5,223 nucleotides of DNA from contig CAJPNA010000115.1 of assembly GCA_905371865.1 (NCBI GenBank), positions 1-5,223 on the forward strand, given 5' to 3'. How positions within the stretch are numbered: position 1 is the first letter of the stretch; each line of letters opens with the position of its first letter. This document shows, piece by piece, positions 1 to 5,223 of the stretch. The position numbers and the translations under genes are program-made. The notes beneath the pieces were generated by a model. The model searched no databases, was not told where the DNA came from, and saw only the letters and a list, made by a program, of their open reading frames with translations. This stretch comes from an uncultured Carnobacterium sp. (lineage in GTDB: Bacteria; Bacillota; Bacilli; Lactobacillales; Aerococcaceae).

Positions 1-18
1 AGCTTGCTCTCAGTAAGA

Positions 19-32
19 TGAAAGTGCTTTTA
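19..32. promoter_or_regulatory. Degenerate cre-like (CcpA) site upstream of ptsHI
   Basis: The 14 bases TGAAAGTGCTTTTA differ at only two positions (both C to T) from the palindromic cre TGAAAGCGCTTTCA. CcpA bound to HPr-Ser46-P uses such sites, and the HPr gene lies about 140 bp downstream. The site sits upstream of any plausible ptsH promoter, a position more often linked with activation than roadblock repression. It could instead serve the gene to the left, which is not visible. One of the changes hits the central CG, so binding is uncertain. Confidence 0.35.
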
Positions 33-59
33 AAAAATATATTGAAATAGTTGTTAAAA

Positions 60-87
60 TCGAAAAAAAATGGTAACCTTATTAAAT
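60..87 (+). promoter_or_regulatory. Weak candidate ptsHI promoter
   Basis: TCGAAA (60-65) and TTAAAT (82-87) are separated by 16 bp and each matches the sigma-A consensus at 4 of 6 positions. An alternative is TTGTTA (51-56) with the extended element TGGTAACCT (71-79), whose -10 hexamer matches at only 3 of 6. A promoter is expected somewhere in 35-110, but none here is strong and the choice is an inference. Transcription could also enter from the left. Confidence 0.22.
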
Positions 88-170
88 GAAAGGGTTGTAT
101 TTTTGAGGACTACATGCTCTCGAATGTACATTTCTTAAAACAAAATTTACTTTCAAAGGAGACTTTCAAT

Positions 171-437
171 ATGGAAAAGAAAGAATATCATGTAATCGCA
201 GAAACAGGAATCCACGCTCGCCCAGCAACTTTATTGGTTCAAACAGCAAGCAAATATAGTTCAGATATCCAATTAGAATACAAAGGTAAATCTGTTAACT
301 TAAAATCAATCATGGGCGTTATGTCATTAGGTGTTGGCCAAGGTGCTGACGTAGTGATTACTGCTGAAGGTGCTGACGAAGCAGAAGCATTAGCAGGAAT
401 CGACGAAACAATGAAAAAAGAAGGATTAGCTGAATAA
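171..437 (+). CDS. ptsH: HPr, phosphocarrier protein of the PTS
   Basis: This is the 88-residue histidine-containing phosphocarrier protein HPr, full length for the family. It is cytoplasmic, takes phosphate from Enzyme I on His15 and passes it to the EIIA domains of sugar permeases. The active site GIHARPA spans residues 13-19, with His15 and Arg17. Ser46 lies in LKSIMGVMSLG (44-54) and is the site used by HPr kinase/phosphorylase in Gram-positives, so the protein should also act as a CcpA cofactor. The start at 171 is preceded by AAAGGAGA (155-162) at 8 nt and gives the canonical N-terminus. An in-frame ATG at 114 would add 19 residues unlike HPr and is not chosen. ptsI follows after 2 bases, so the two form an operon. 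Confidence 0.97.
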   Translation: MEKKEYHVIAETGIHARPATLLVQTASKYSSDIQLEYKGKSVNLKSIMGVMSLGVGQGADVVITAEGADEAEALAGIDETMKKEGLAE

Positions 438-439
438 TT

Positions 440-2167
440 ATGAAACCAACATTACATGGAATTGCTGCTAGTGATGGTATCGCAATTGCCAAAGTATATA
501 CTTTGACTGAACCAGATTTAACAGTGACAAAAGTGACTGTAGAAGATTCAGAAAAAGAAGTTTCACGCTTGGATGATGCATTAGCAGCGTCAATCAAAGA
601 TGTCGAATTAATCAAGGAAACAGCTTTAAAAAACTTAGGTGAAGAAGAAGCACAAGTATTCGATGCTCACTTAATGGTTTTAAGCGATCCAGAATTAATT
701 GGACAAGTAAAAGATAGCATTACATCTAACAAAATGAATGCGGAATCTGCATTAAAAGAAGTAACAGATATGTTTATTTCTATTTTTGCAGGAATGGAAG
801 ATAACCCTTATATGCAAGAACGTGCTGCGGACATTCGTGACGTATCTAAACGTGTCTTAGCTCACCTTTTAGGCGTTAAAATTCCTAGTCCAGCAACTAT
901 CAAAGATGAAGTGATTATCGTGGCTGCCGATTTAACACCGAGTGATACAGCTCAATTAAATCGCCAATACGTAAAAGCTTTCGTTACTGATATTGGTGGA
1001 CGTACTTCTCACTCAGCGATTATGGCGCGTTCTTTAGAAATTCCAGCGATTGTTGGTACTAAAGAAGTGACTTCAATTGCTAAAGACGGAGATATCATTA
1101 TCGTTGATGGATTAGCAGGGGATGTATTCCTTAACCCATCTGAAGAAGTGATTGCTGAATACCGCGCTAAAGCTGAAGCATTTGCCTCTCAACAAGCTGA
1201 ATGGGAAAAATTAAAAGACTCAAAAACTTACACTAAAGATGGCCATCAAGTTGAATTGGCTGCAAACATTGGTACACCAAAAGATTTAGAAGGTGTTGTA
1301 AACAATGGTGCAGAAGGTGTTGGTTTATACCGTACAGAATTCTTATACATGGATTCTCACGAAATGCCAACAGAAGAAGATCAATTTGAAGCTTACAAAG
1401 CTGTTTTAGAAGGCATGAATGGAAAACCTGTTGTCGTTCGTACAATGGATATTGGTGGGGATAAAGAGTTACCATACTTACCATTACCACACGAAATGAA
1501 CCCATTCTTAGGATATCGTGCAATTCGTATTTCATTAAACGAACCTGAAATGTTCCGTACACAATTACGTGCGTTATTACGTGCTTCTGTATACGGTAAA
1601 TTACGTATCATGTTCCCAATGATTGCCACATTAAATGATTTCCGTGGTGCTAAAGCATTATTAGAAGAAGAAAAAGCTAAATTAATCGCAGAAGGTGTTG
1701 CGGTCAGCGGCGATATCCAAGTAGGTATCATGATTGAGATTCCTGCAGCAGCAGTTTTAGCTCACCAATTCGCTAAAGAAGTGGACTTTTTCAGTATCGG
1801 AACGAACGACTTAATCCAATACACAATGGCTGCTGACCGAATGAACGAACGCGTTTCATACTTATACCAACCATATAACCCATCAATTTTAACGTTAATC
1901 AAACACGTTATTGATTCAGCACACAAAGAAGGCAAATGGGCTGGAATGTGTGGGGAAATGGCTGGGGATCAAACAGCTGTACCTCTATTAGTAGGTCTTG
2001 GATTAGACGAGTTCTCAATGTCTGCATCAAGTGTTCTAAAAACACGTAGCTTAATTTCTAAATTAACATTAAGTGAAATGCAAGCATTAGCAGCTAAAGC
2101 CATTAACGAATGTGCAACTGTTCAAGAAGTTGAAGCATTAGTTGAAGAAGCTTTATCAAAAATCTAA
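440..2167 (+). CDS. ptsI: PTS Enzyme I (PEP-protein phosphotransferase)
   Basis: This is the 575-residue Enzyme I, full length, which autophosphorylates with PEP and transfers the phosphate to HPr in the cytoplasm. The N-terminal half holds the HPr-binding and phosphohistidine domains, with the active site GGRTSHSAIMAR at 186-197 and His191 as the phosphorylated residue. The C-terminal half is the PEP-binding TIM barrel. It shows GLYRTEFLY (295-303, Arg298), RTMDIGGDK (334-342, Arg334), the Mg ligand Glu433 in MIEIPA, GTNDLIQY (454-461, Asn456 and Asp457), Arg467, and Cys504 in MCGEMAG. All expected catalytic residues are present. The start lies 2 bases after the ptsH stop. Its nearest Shine-Dalgarno (AAGAAGGA, 418-425) lies within ptsH and is 14 nt away, rather far, so translation is probably coupled to ptsH. 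A terminator follows within 20 bases of the stop. Confidence 0.98.
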   Translation: MKPTLHGIAASDGIAIAKVYTLTEPDLTVTKVTVEDSEKEVSRLDDALAASIKDVELIKETALKNLGEEEAQVFDAHLMVLSDPELIGQVKDSITSNKMNAESALKEVTDMFISIFAGMEDNPYMQERAADIRDVSKRVLAHLLGVKIPSPATIKDEVIIVAADLTPSDTAQLNRQYVKAFVTDIGGRTSHSAIMARSLEIPAIVGTKEVTSIAKDGDIIIVDGLAGDVFLNPSEEVIAEYRAKAEAFASQQAEWEKLKDSKTYTKDGHQVELAANIGTPKDLEGVVNNGAEGVGLYRTEFLYMDSHEMPTEEDQFEAYKAVLEGMNGKPVVVRTMDIGGDKELPYLPLPHEMNPFLGYRAIRISLNEPEMFRTQLRALLRASVYGKLRIMFPMIATLNDFRGAKALLEEEKAKLIAEGVAVSGDIQVGIMIEIPAAAVLAHQFAKEVDFFSIGTNDLIQYTMAADRMNERVSYLYQPYNPSILTLIKHVIDSAHKEGKWAGMCGEMAGDQTAVPLLVGLGLDEFSMSASSVLKTRSLISKLTLSEMQALAAKAINECATVQEVEALVEEALSKI

Positions 2168-2183
2168 TAAATAGATAGCCTGA

Positions 2184-2212
2184 ACATCTGAGGGAAACCT
2201 CAGGTGTTTTTT
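2184..2212 (+). terminator. Intrinsic terminator of ptsHI
   Basis: A 10-bp stem (2184-2193 with 2198-2207, one G-T pair) closes a GAAA tetraloop and runs directly into six T (2207-2212). It begins 16 bases after the ptsI stop and should separate ptsHI from everything downstream. Confidence 0.93.
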
Positions 2213-2245
2213 ATATTGAACTTATTCTATAAAAAGGTAATAAAT

Positions 2246-2266
2246 CTATTAAAAGTCTTTTAAGAG
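2246..2266. repeat. Operator-like inverted repeat
   Basis: The core TTAAAAG-T-CTTTTAA (2249-2263) is a perfect 7+1+7 inverted repeat. Allowing one mismatch, the symmetry extends to 10+1+10. It has no T-tract after it and lies just upstream of the -35 region of the promoter at 2269-2297. That placement suits a regulator binding site better than a terminator. I do not recognise the motif as belonging to a known regulator, and in AT-rich DNA a chance palindrome is possible. Confidence 0.4.
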
Positions 2267-2268
2267 TA

Positions 2269-2297
2269 TATTCATCGGCACGGGAATGTGATATACT
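2269..2297 (+). promoter_or_regulatory. Extended -10 promoter for the small 2342 unit
   Basis: The sequence TGATATACT (2289-2297) is an extended -10: TATACT at 2292-2297 is one base from consensus and is preceded by TGn. The -35 is poor (TATTCA at 2269-2274, 17-bp spacer, 3 of 6 matches), which extended -10 promoters tolerate. Transcription would start near 2304, giving a leader of about 38 nt before the ATG at 2342. Confidence 0.5.
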
Positions 2298-2341
2298 TTG
2301 CAAGTAGAAAATAAAGATAGGGGTTATAAGGGGTCCTTTCA

Positions 2342-2458
2342 ATGAAAAAAAGAATTGAAAAATGGGTTCAAAAATTGGATAATCTGTTTAGTTGAACAAT
2401 TATTTTTTTTGTTATCATTAGGTCTATTTTGTTATACGGATTTTACTTCTGTCAATGA
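2342..2458 (+). pseudogene. Small ORF, possibly an interrupted membrane peptide gene
   Basis: I do not recognise this family. An ATG at 2342 follows AAGGGG (2328-2333) at 8 nt, a good ribosome binding site. It opens 17 codons, MKKRIEKWVQKLDNLFS, which could form an amphipathic helix, and then stops at TGA (2393-2395). If that codon were TGG (Trp), the same frame would run on to TGA at 2456-2458 with a hydrophobic segment (TIIFFVIIRS...), giving a 38-residue single-pass membrane peptide. Alternatively, the +1 frame is open to TAA at 2478-2480 and also reads as membrane-spanning (LVEQLFFLLSLGLF...), reached by a frameshift or from a TTG at 2355. The unit has its own promoter and terminator. It could therefore be a decayed small gene, a genuine 17-residue peptide, a small hydrophobic toxin-like peptide or an RNA. 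T-rich DNA reads as hydrophobic in several frames, so the coding case is modest. Confidence 0.35.
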
Positions 2459-2478
2459 TTTTATATATAATGCATTTT

Positions 2479-2535
2479 AAAAAAACTGAAAATAGCTGAA
2501 ATAATATGAATTTTGAAGCTATTTTCAGTTTTTTT
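2479..2535 (+). terminator. Long intrinsic terminator, probably bidirectional
   Basis: A perfect 19-bp inverted repeat (2479-2497 with 2517-2535) closes a 19-nt AT-rich loop. The right arm ends in seven T and the left arm begins with seven A, so the hairpin can end transcription in either direction. It closes the small unit beginning near 2304 and insulates the downstream promoter, whose -35 starts only 4 bases later. Confidence 0.88.
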
Positions 2536-2538
2536 GCG

Positions 2539-2567
2539 TTGATTGGGAGTAGAAAGCTTAGTATAAT
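2539..2567 (+). promoter_or_regulatory. Sigma-A promoter of panT-coaBC
   Basis: TTGATT (2539-2544) and a perfect TATAAT (2562-2567) are separated by 17 bp. Transcription should start near 2574, leaving a leader of only about 20 nt before the ATG at 2595. That is too short for a riboswitch, so any control would act at the promoter. Confidence 0.82.
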
Positions 2568-2594
2568 ACAATCATTAAGACTAGAGGTGACAAT

Positions 2595-3182
2595 ATGAAA
2601 AGAGAAAAAACTTTTCAAATGGTATTAAGTGCGATGTTTATTGCCATTATTATTTTGCAAAGTTTTGTACCATTTTTAGGGAACTTACCCTTATTTATTT
2701 TGGATATTACCATTATCCATATTACCGTTATTGTTGGAGGAATTGTTTTAGGGCCTAAAGCAGGTTTTCTTCTTGGATTCTCGTGGGGATTCAGTTCTTT
2801 TTTACGGGCATTTACTTCAGGAAGTGCAATAACTTTTATGATATTTACAAATCCTTTCATTTCAATACTTCCAAGGTTGTTAATGGGAGGACTCATTGCC
2901 TTGTTTTATCATAAAACAAATAAAACAATTACTTCTGACAAATTAAGAATGGCTTTATCAGGTTTTTTAGGGAGCTTGATGAATACAATTTTGGTTTTAG
3001 GTTTGATTTATCTACTGATGGCAGGACAATATGCAGAATTAACAGGAAAAACAGTAGCTGAATTACCACTGATTCTCATGGGGATTGTAATGTCAAATGG
3101 AATTGCAGAAGCAATAGCGGCTTCTATTATGACACCGATTATTGCATCTGTTTTACTATCGGTTTCTAAGAAAAGAGGATAG
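2595..3182 (+). CDS. panT: ECF transporter S component, probable pantothenate (PanT)
   Basis: This 195-residue integral membrane protein has the size and layout of an energy-coupling factor S component, the substrate-binding subunit that docks on the shared EcfA-EcfA'-EcfT module. About six hydrophobic segments are visible, near 9-27, 32-52, 56-72, 85-105, 118-143 and 158-190. Helix 1 carries Ala13-xxx-Ala17, the AxxxA motif S components use to contact EcfT. The start at 2595 has AGAGGTGA (2583-2590) 4 nt upstream. Pantothenate as the substrate is inferred mainly from context: coaBC follows after 3 bases in the same transcript, and panT is known to sit with coaB/coaC genes in related bacteria. 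No ECF ATPase or EcfT gene lies in the window, as expected for a group II system. The S-component assignment is firm; another vitamin substrate remains possible. Confidence 0.8.
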   Translation: MKREKTFQMVLSAMFIAIIILQSFVPFLGNLPLFILDITIIHITVIVGGIVLGPKAGFLLGFSWGFSSFLRAFTSGSAITFMIFTNPFISILPRLLMGGLIALFYHKTNKTITSDKLRMALSGFLGSLMNTILVLGLIYLLMAGQYAELTGKTVAELPLILMGIVMSNGIAEAIAASIMTPIIASVLLSVSKKRG

Positions 3183-3185
3183 TGT

Positions 3186-4403
3186 ATGTGGAAAAATAAG
3201 AGAGTAACTGTCTTTATCACTGGTGGAATTGCAGCGTATAAAGTGGCTAAACTTGTCCGTTTGTTTGTAAAAAAAGGGGCAGAAGTTTCCGTTGCGATGA
3301 CAAAAAGCGCATGTGAGTTTATTACACCTCTAACTTTTCAAGTACTAACCAAAAATAAAGTTTATTTAGATACCTTTGAAGAAGATGAAGCGAACAAGGT
3401 GCAACATATTCATTTGGCGGATCACACAGATGTGGCGGTGGTAGTTCCTGCAACAGCTAATACTATTGCCAAAATGGCAAATGGAATTGCTGATAATTTC
3501 GTTACAAGTACTTTACTAGCAACAACGGCTCCGATTTATATCGCTCCTGCAATGAATGAGCATATGTGGGAAAATCCTGCAACTGTCCGTAATGTGACAC
3601 AGCTTAAAGCAGATGGGAAAGTAGTCATTGAACCAGCTTCTGGATTTTTAGCAGAAGGATATAACGGAAAAGGACGCTTACCAGAACCTGAAGAAATTTT
3701 TGAACAAATTACTTTTCTGGAAAGCAGAAGAACAAGTAAGTCTCCTTTGAAAGGAAAGTCAGTATTAATCACTGCAGGCGGAACAAAAGAAAGAATTGAT
3801 CCAGTTCGCTATATTTCAAATGACTCTTCTGGAAAGATGGGGTATGCACTCGCAAAAGCTGCATCGATTCTAGGGGCTAAGGTACGATTAGTATCAACGA
3901 CAAAACAATTGAAAGTTCCGTTTGGAGTAGAGGTAACGTATGTAGAATCAGCTAGCGAAATGGAAGGGGTAGTCACTTCTCATTTTCCAACAACGGATGT
4001 AGCCGTGATGGTAGCAGCTGTTTCTGATTACTATGTTGCCAATTGTTCAGAACAAAAAATTAAAAAGCAACACAATGAATTAGGATTAAAACTAGATTTG
4101 GCAGAAAATCCAGATATTTTAAAGGGGCTAGCTCATTCGAAAAAAGAAGGACAAGTTGTGATTGGTTTTGCGGCAGAAACTGAAAAAGTACTTGAATATG
4201 CTAAAGTTAAATTAGAAAAGAAAAAAGCCGATGCAATTATTGCAAACGATGTTTCTAGTTCACTAATAGGCTTTAATGCAGATAAACATGAAGTAACCAT
4301 TATTACAAAAAGTGGGAAACAAATCCAGCTTCCAGAGTGCTCAAAAGACGATTTGGCTCTTGGAATTTGGAAGTCTTTATTGGATACAAATGTTATTCAA
4401 TAG
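3186..4403 (+). CDS. coaBC: Bifunctional CoaBC, coenzyme A biosynthesis
   Basis: This 405-residue protein fuses two steps of CoA synthesis, both cytoplasmic. The C-terminal CoaB ligase joins 4'-phosphopantothenate to cysteine using CTP, and the N-terminal CoaC flavoprotein then decarboxylates the product to 4'-phosphopantetheine. In the CoaC part (about 1-180) there is the FMN-binding start FITGGIAAYK (10-19), the catalytic His74 in HIHLA, and PAMNEHMW (121-128) with Asn124. In the CoaB part (about 188-402) there is ITAGGTKERIDPVR (195-208), NDSSGKMG (212-219), AAVSDY (277-282), KIKK (291-294), GFAAET (327-332) and ANDV (353-356). Oddly, the usual catalytic Cys of the CoaC flap (LACGxxGxGR) is Glu157 here, in LAEGYNGKGRL. 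The ATG follows AAGAGGA (3173-3179) at 6 nt and lies 3 bases after panT, so the two are co-transcribed. It ends in tandem stops, TAG TGA. Confidence 0.96.
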   Translation: MWKNKRVTVFITGGIAAYKVAKLVRLFVKKGAEVSVAMTKSACEFITPLTFQVLTKNKVYLDTFEEDEANKVQHIHLADHTDVAVVVPATANTIAKMANGIADNFVTSTLLATTAPIYIAPAMNEHMWENPATVRNVTQLKADGKVVIEPASGFLAEGYNGKGRLPEPEEIFEQITFLESRRTSKSPLKGKSVLITAGGTKERIDPVRYISNDSSGKMGYALAKAASILGAKVRLVSTTKQLKVPFGVEVTYVESASEMEGVVTSHFPTTDVAVMVAAVSDYYVANCSEQKIKKQHNELGLKLDLAENPDILKGLAHSKKEGQVVIGFAAETEKVLEYAKVKLEKKKADAIIANDVSSSLIGFNADKHEVTIITKSGKQIQLPECSKDDLALGIWKSLLDTNVIQ

Positions 4404-4425
4404 TGAATAAAGAAAAGAATGATAG

Positions 4426-4463
4426 ACCAATTTAACAAGCTTGTTAGATTGGTTTGTTTTTTT
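4426..4463 (+). terminator. Intrinsic terminator of panT-coaBC
   Basis: A 12-bp stem (4426-4437 with 4442-4453, one G-T pair) closes a four-base AGCT loop. It is followed by TTG and then seven T (4457-4463). It lies 22 bases after the coaBC stop and separates that operon from the sugar transferase gene. Confidence 0.88.
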
Positions 4464-4515
4464 CCAAAAATAATTTTTAGATTTACAGAGAAATTTACCG
4501 CAATTTAAGAAAATA

Positions 4516-4524
4516 TGGTATAAT
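4516..4524 (+). promoter_or_regulatory. Extended -10 promoter of the sugar transferase gene
   Basis: TGGTATAAT is a perfect extended -10 element with a consensus hexamer at 4519-4524. The -35 is poor: TTTACC at 4494-4499 would need a 19-bp spacer. Transcription should start near 4531, about 27 nt before the chosen ATG. Confidence 0.7.
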
Positions 4525-4557
4525 GGAAAAGGTCAACTAGGCATGAAAGGAGATTTT

Positions 4558-5223
4558 ATGGACGAGAATATTTCATTGCCAGAATTTATGCGAAATGAAC
4601 TCGTAATTAAAACACAGAAGGAGATTCAACAGCGAAAAGGCTATCTGATTTCAAAACGAATTTTTGATATTGTAGTTTCATTGTTCCTACTTATCCCTTT
4701 ATCAATTGTATTTATAGTCATTGCAATTGCAATCAAATTAGAAGATGGTGGACCTGTGTTTTATAGACAGGAACGCGTTACGACAAATGGGCGGATATTT
4801 AAAATTTTTAAATTCAGGACGATGGTGCTTAATGCAGATAAAGTAGGGCCGCTTGTCACACAAGACCACGATCCACGTATTACAAAGGTTGGACATCGTG
4901 TTCGTAATTATCGTCTTGATGAAGTAGCTCAGCTACTGAATGTATTAATTGGAGATATGTCTTTTGTAGGAGCTAGACCTGAAGTTCAAAAATATGTAGA
5001 TGCTTATACTCCAGAAATGCAAACAACGCTCTTGCTTCCGGCAGGAGTTACCTCAATGGCTGCCATTGAATTTAGACATGAAGCTGAAAAAATTGCAAAG
5101 TGGACTGAGCAAGGTTTGAGTGTGGATGAAGCATACATCCAACATATCTTACCTGAAAAAATGCAATACAATATTGATTATTTAAGTGAATGTAGTTTAA
5201 AAAATGATATCGCAATTATGGTA
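4558..5223 (+). CDS. Polyprenyl-phosphate sugar-1-phosphate transferase (partial)
   Basis: The frame is open to the window edge: 222 residues with no stop, so the C-terminus is missing, probably by only a short stretch. It belongs to the bacterial sugar transferase family (WcaJ/PglC-like monotopic phosphoglycosyl transferases), which start exopolysaccharide, capsule or glycoprotein glycans by loading a sugar phosphate on undecaprenyl phosphate at the inner membrane face. Visible marks are KRIFD (33-37), a membrane helix at about 36-60 with Pro47, GGPVFYRQERV (64-74), FKIFKFRTM (81-89), the probable catalytic pair Asp121-Glu122, and NVLIGDMSFVGARPE (128-142). The dyad is followed by VAQL instead of the commoner LPQL. 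The start at 4558 has AAAGGAGA (4546-4553) 4 nt upstream; an in-frame ATG at 4543 overlaps that site and lacks its own. The sugar cannot be read from the sequence. It probably opens a polysaccharide locus to the right. Confidence 0.92.
   Translation, partial: MDENISLPEFMRNELVIKTQKEIQQRKGYLISKRIFDIVVSLFLLIPLSIVFIVIAIAIKLEDGGPVFYRQERVTTNGRIFKIFKFRTMVLNADKVGPLVTQDHDPRITKVGHRVRNYRLDEVAQLLNVLIGDMSFVGARPEVQKYVDAYTPEMQTTLLLPAGVTSMAAIEFRHEAEKIAKWTEQGLSVDEAYIQHILPEKMQYNIDYLSECSLKNDIAIMV

Noticed and set aside
87..100. Second cre-like sequence, TGAAAGGGTTGTAT
   Set aside because: It has three mismatches, including the conserved right-hand CA, and is much poorer than the site at 19-32.
1233..1731. Long open frames on the - strand inside ptsI
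   Set aside because: They are shadows of a full-length, fully motif-supported ptsI and have no start signals or recognisable protein features.
2319..2334. AGGGGT direct repeat 10 bp apart
   Set aside because: It is only two 6-base copies. The second is explained by the ribosome binding site of the small ORF.
2442..2471. Promoter-like TTTACT and TATAAT
   Set aside because: The -10 hexamer is perfect, but transcription would start about at the first base of the terminator stem (2479), giving only the hairpin. It is probably incidental in AT-rich sequence.
2561..2594. Riboswitch or operator in the panT leader
   Set aside because: The predicted leader is only about 20 nt, and the CTTA...TAAG symmetry around the -10 is too weak and uneven to call.
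2424..2618. 64-codon open frame on the - strand across the intergenic region
   Set aside because: It begins inside panT with no ribosome binding site and runs through the perfect hairpin terminator. Its hydrophobic, low-complexity look is what AT-rich DNA gives by chance.

Overview
The window looks like a low-GC Gram-positive chromosome of the order Lactobacillales. The DNA is AT-rich with strong AGGAG-type ribosome binding sites. HPr carries both His15 and the regulatory Ser46, and its core closely resembles enterococcal or carnobacterial HPr. CoaB and CoaC are fused into one protein, which argues against streptococci, where they are usually separate genes. I cannot name the genus from the sequence alone; Carnobacteriaceae or a relative is a reasonable guess.

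All recognised genes lie on the + strand in three or four short transcription units. (1) Positions 1-2212 hold ptsH and ptsI, the general phosphotransferase proteins HPr and Enzyme I, separated by 2 bases. They follow a degenerate cre-like site and end in a strong intrinsic terminator. (2) Positions 2213-2535 hold no long gene but are not empty. In order there is an inverted repeat, an extended -10 promoter, a good ribosome binding site, an ATG opening a 17-codon frame that stops at TGA before membrane-type coding potential, and a second strong hairpin terminator. This looks like a small, possibly interrupted, gene unit. (3) Positions 2539-4463 hold a near-consensus promoter, then an ECF transporter substrate-binding (S) subunit that is probably pantothenate-specific (PanT), then coaBC only 3 bases downstream, and a terminator. 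(4) From 4516 a new promoter drives a polyprenyl-phosphate sugar-1-phosphate transferase gene that is cut by the window edge. It probably opens an exopolysaccharide or capsule locus.

HPr and Enzyme I pass phosphate from PEP to sugar permeases, and HPr-Ser46-P is the usual CcpA cofactor in this group. The S component would bring in pantothenate with the shared EcfAA'T module. CoaBC then converts 4'-phosphopantothenate, CTP and cysteine to 4'-phosphopantetheine; the pantothenate kinase must be encoded elsewhere.

Most of the window is ordinary housekeeping sequence. The two points most worth checking are the small interrupted gene unit at 2246-2535 and a Glu in CoaBC where the decarboxylase domain usually has its catalytic Cys. 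I did not find a convincing undescribed multi-gene system.
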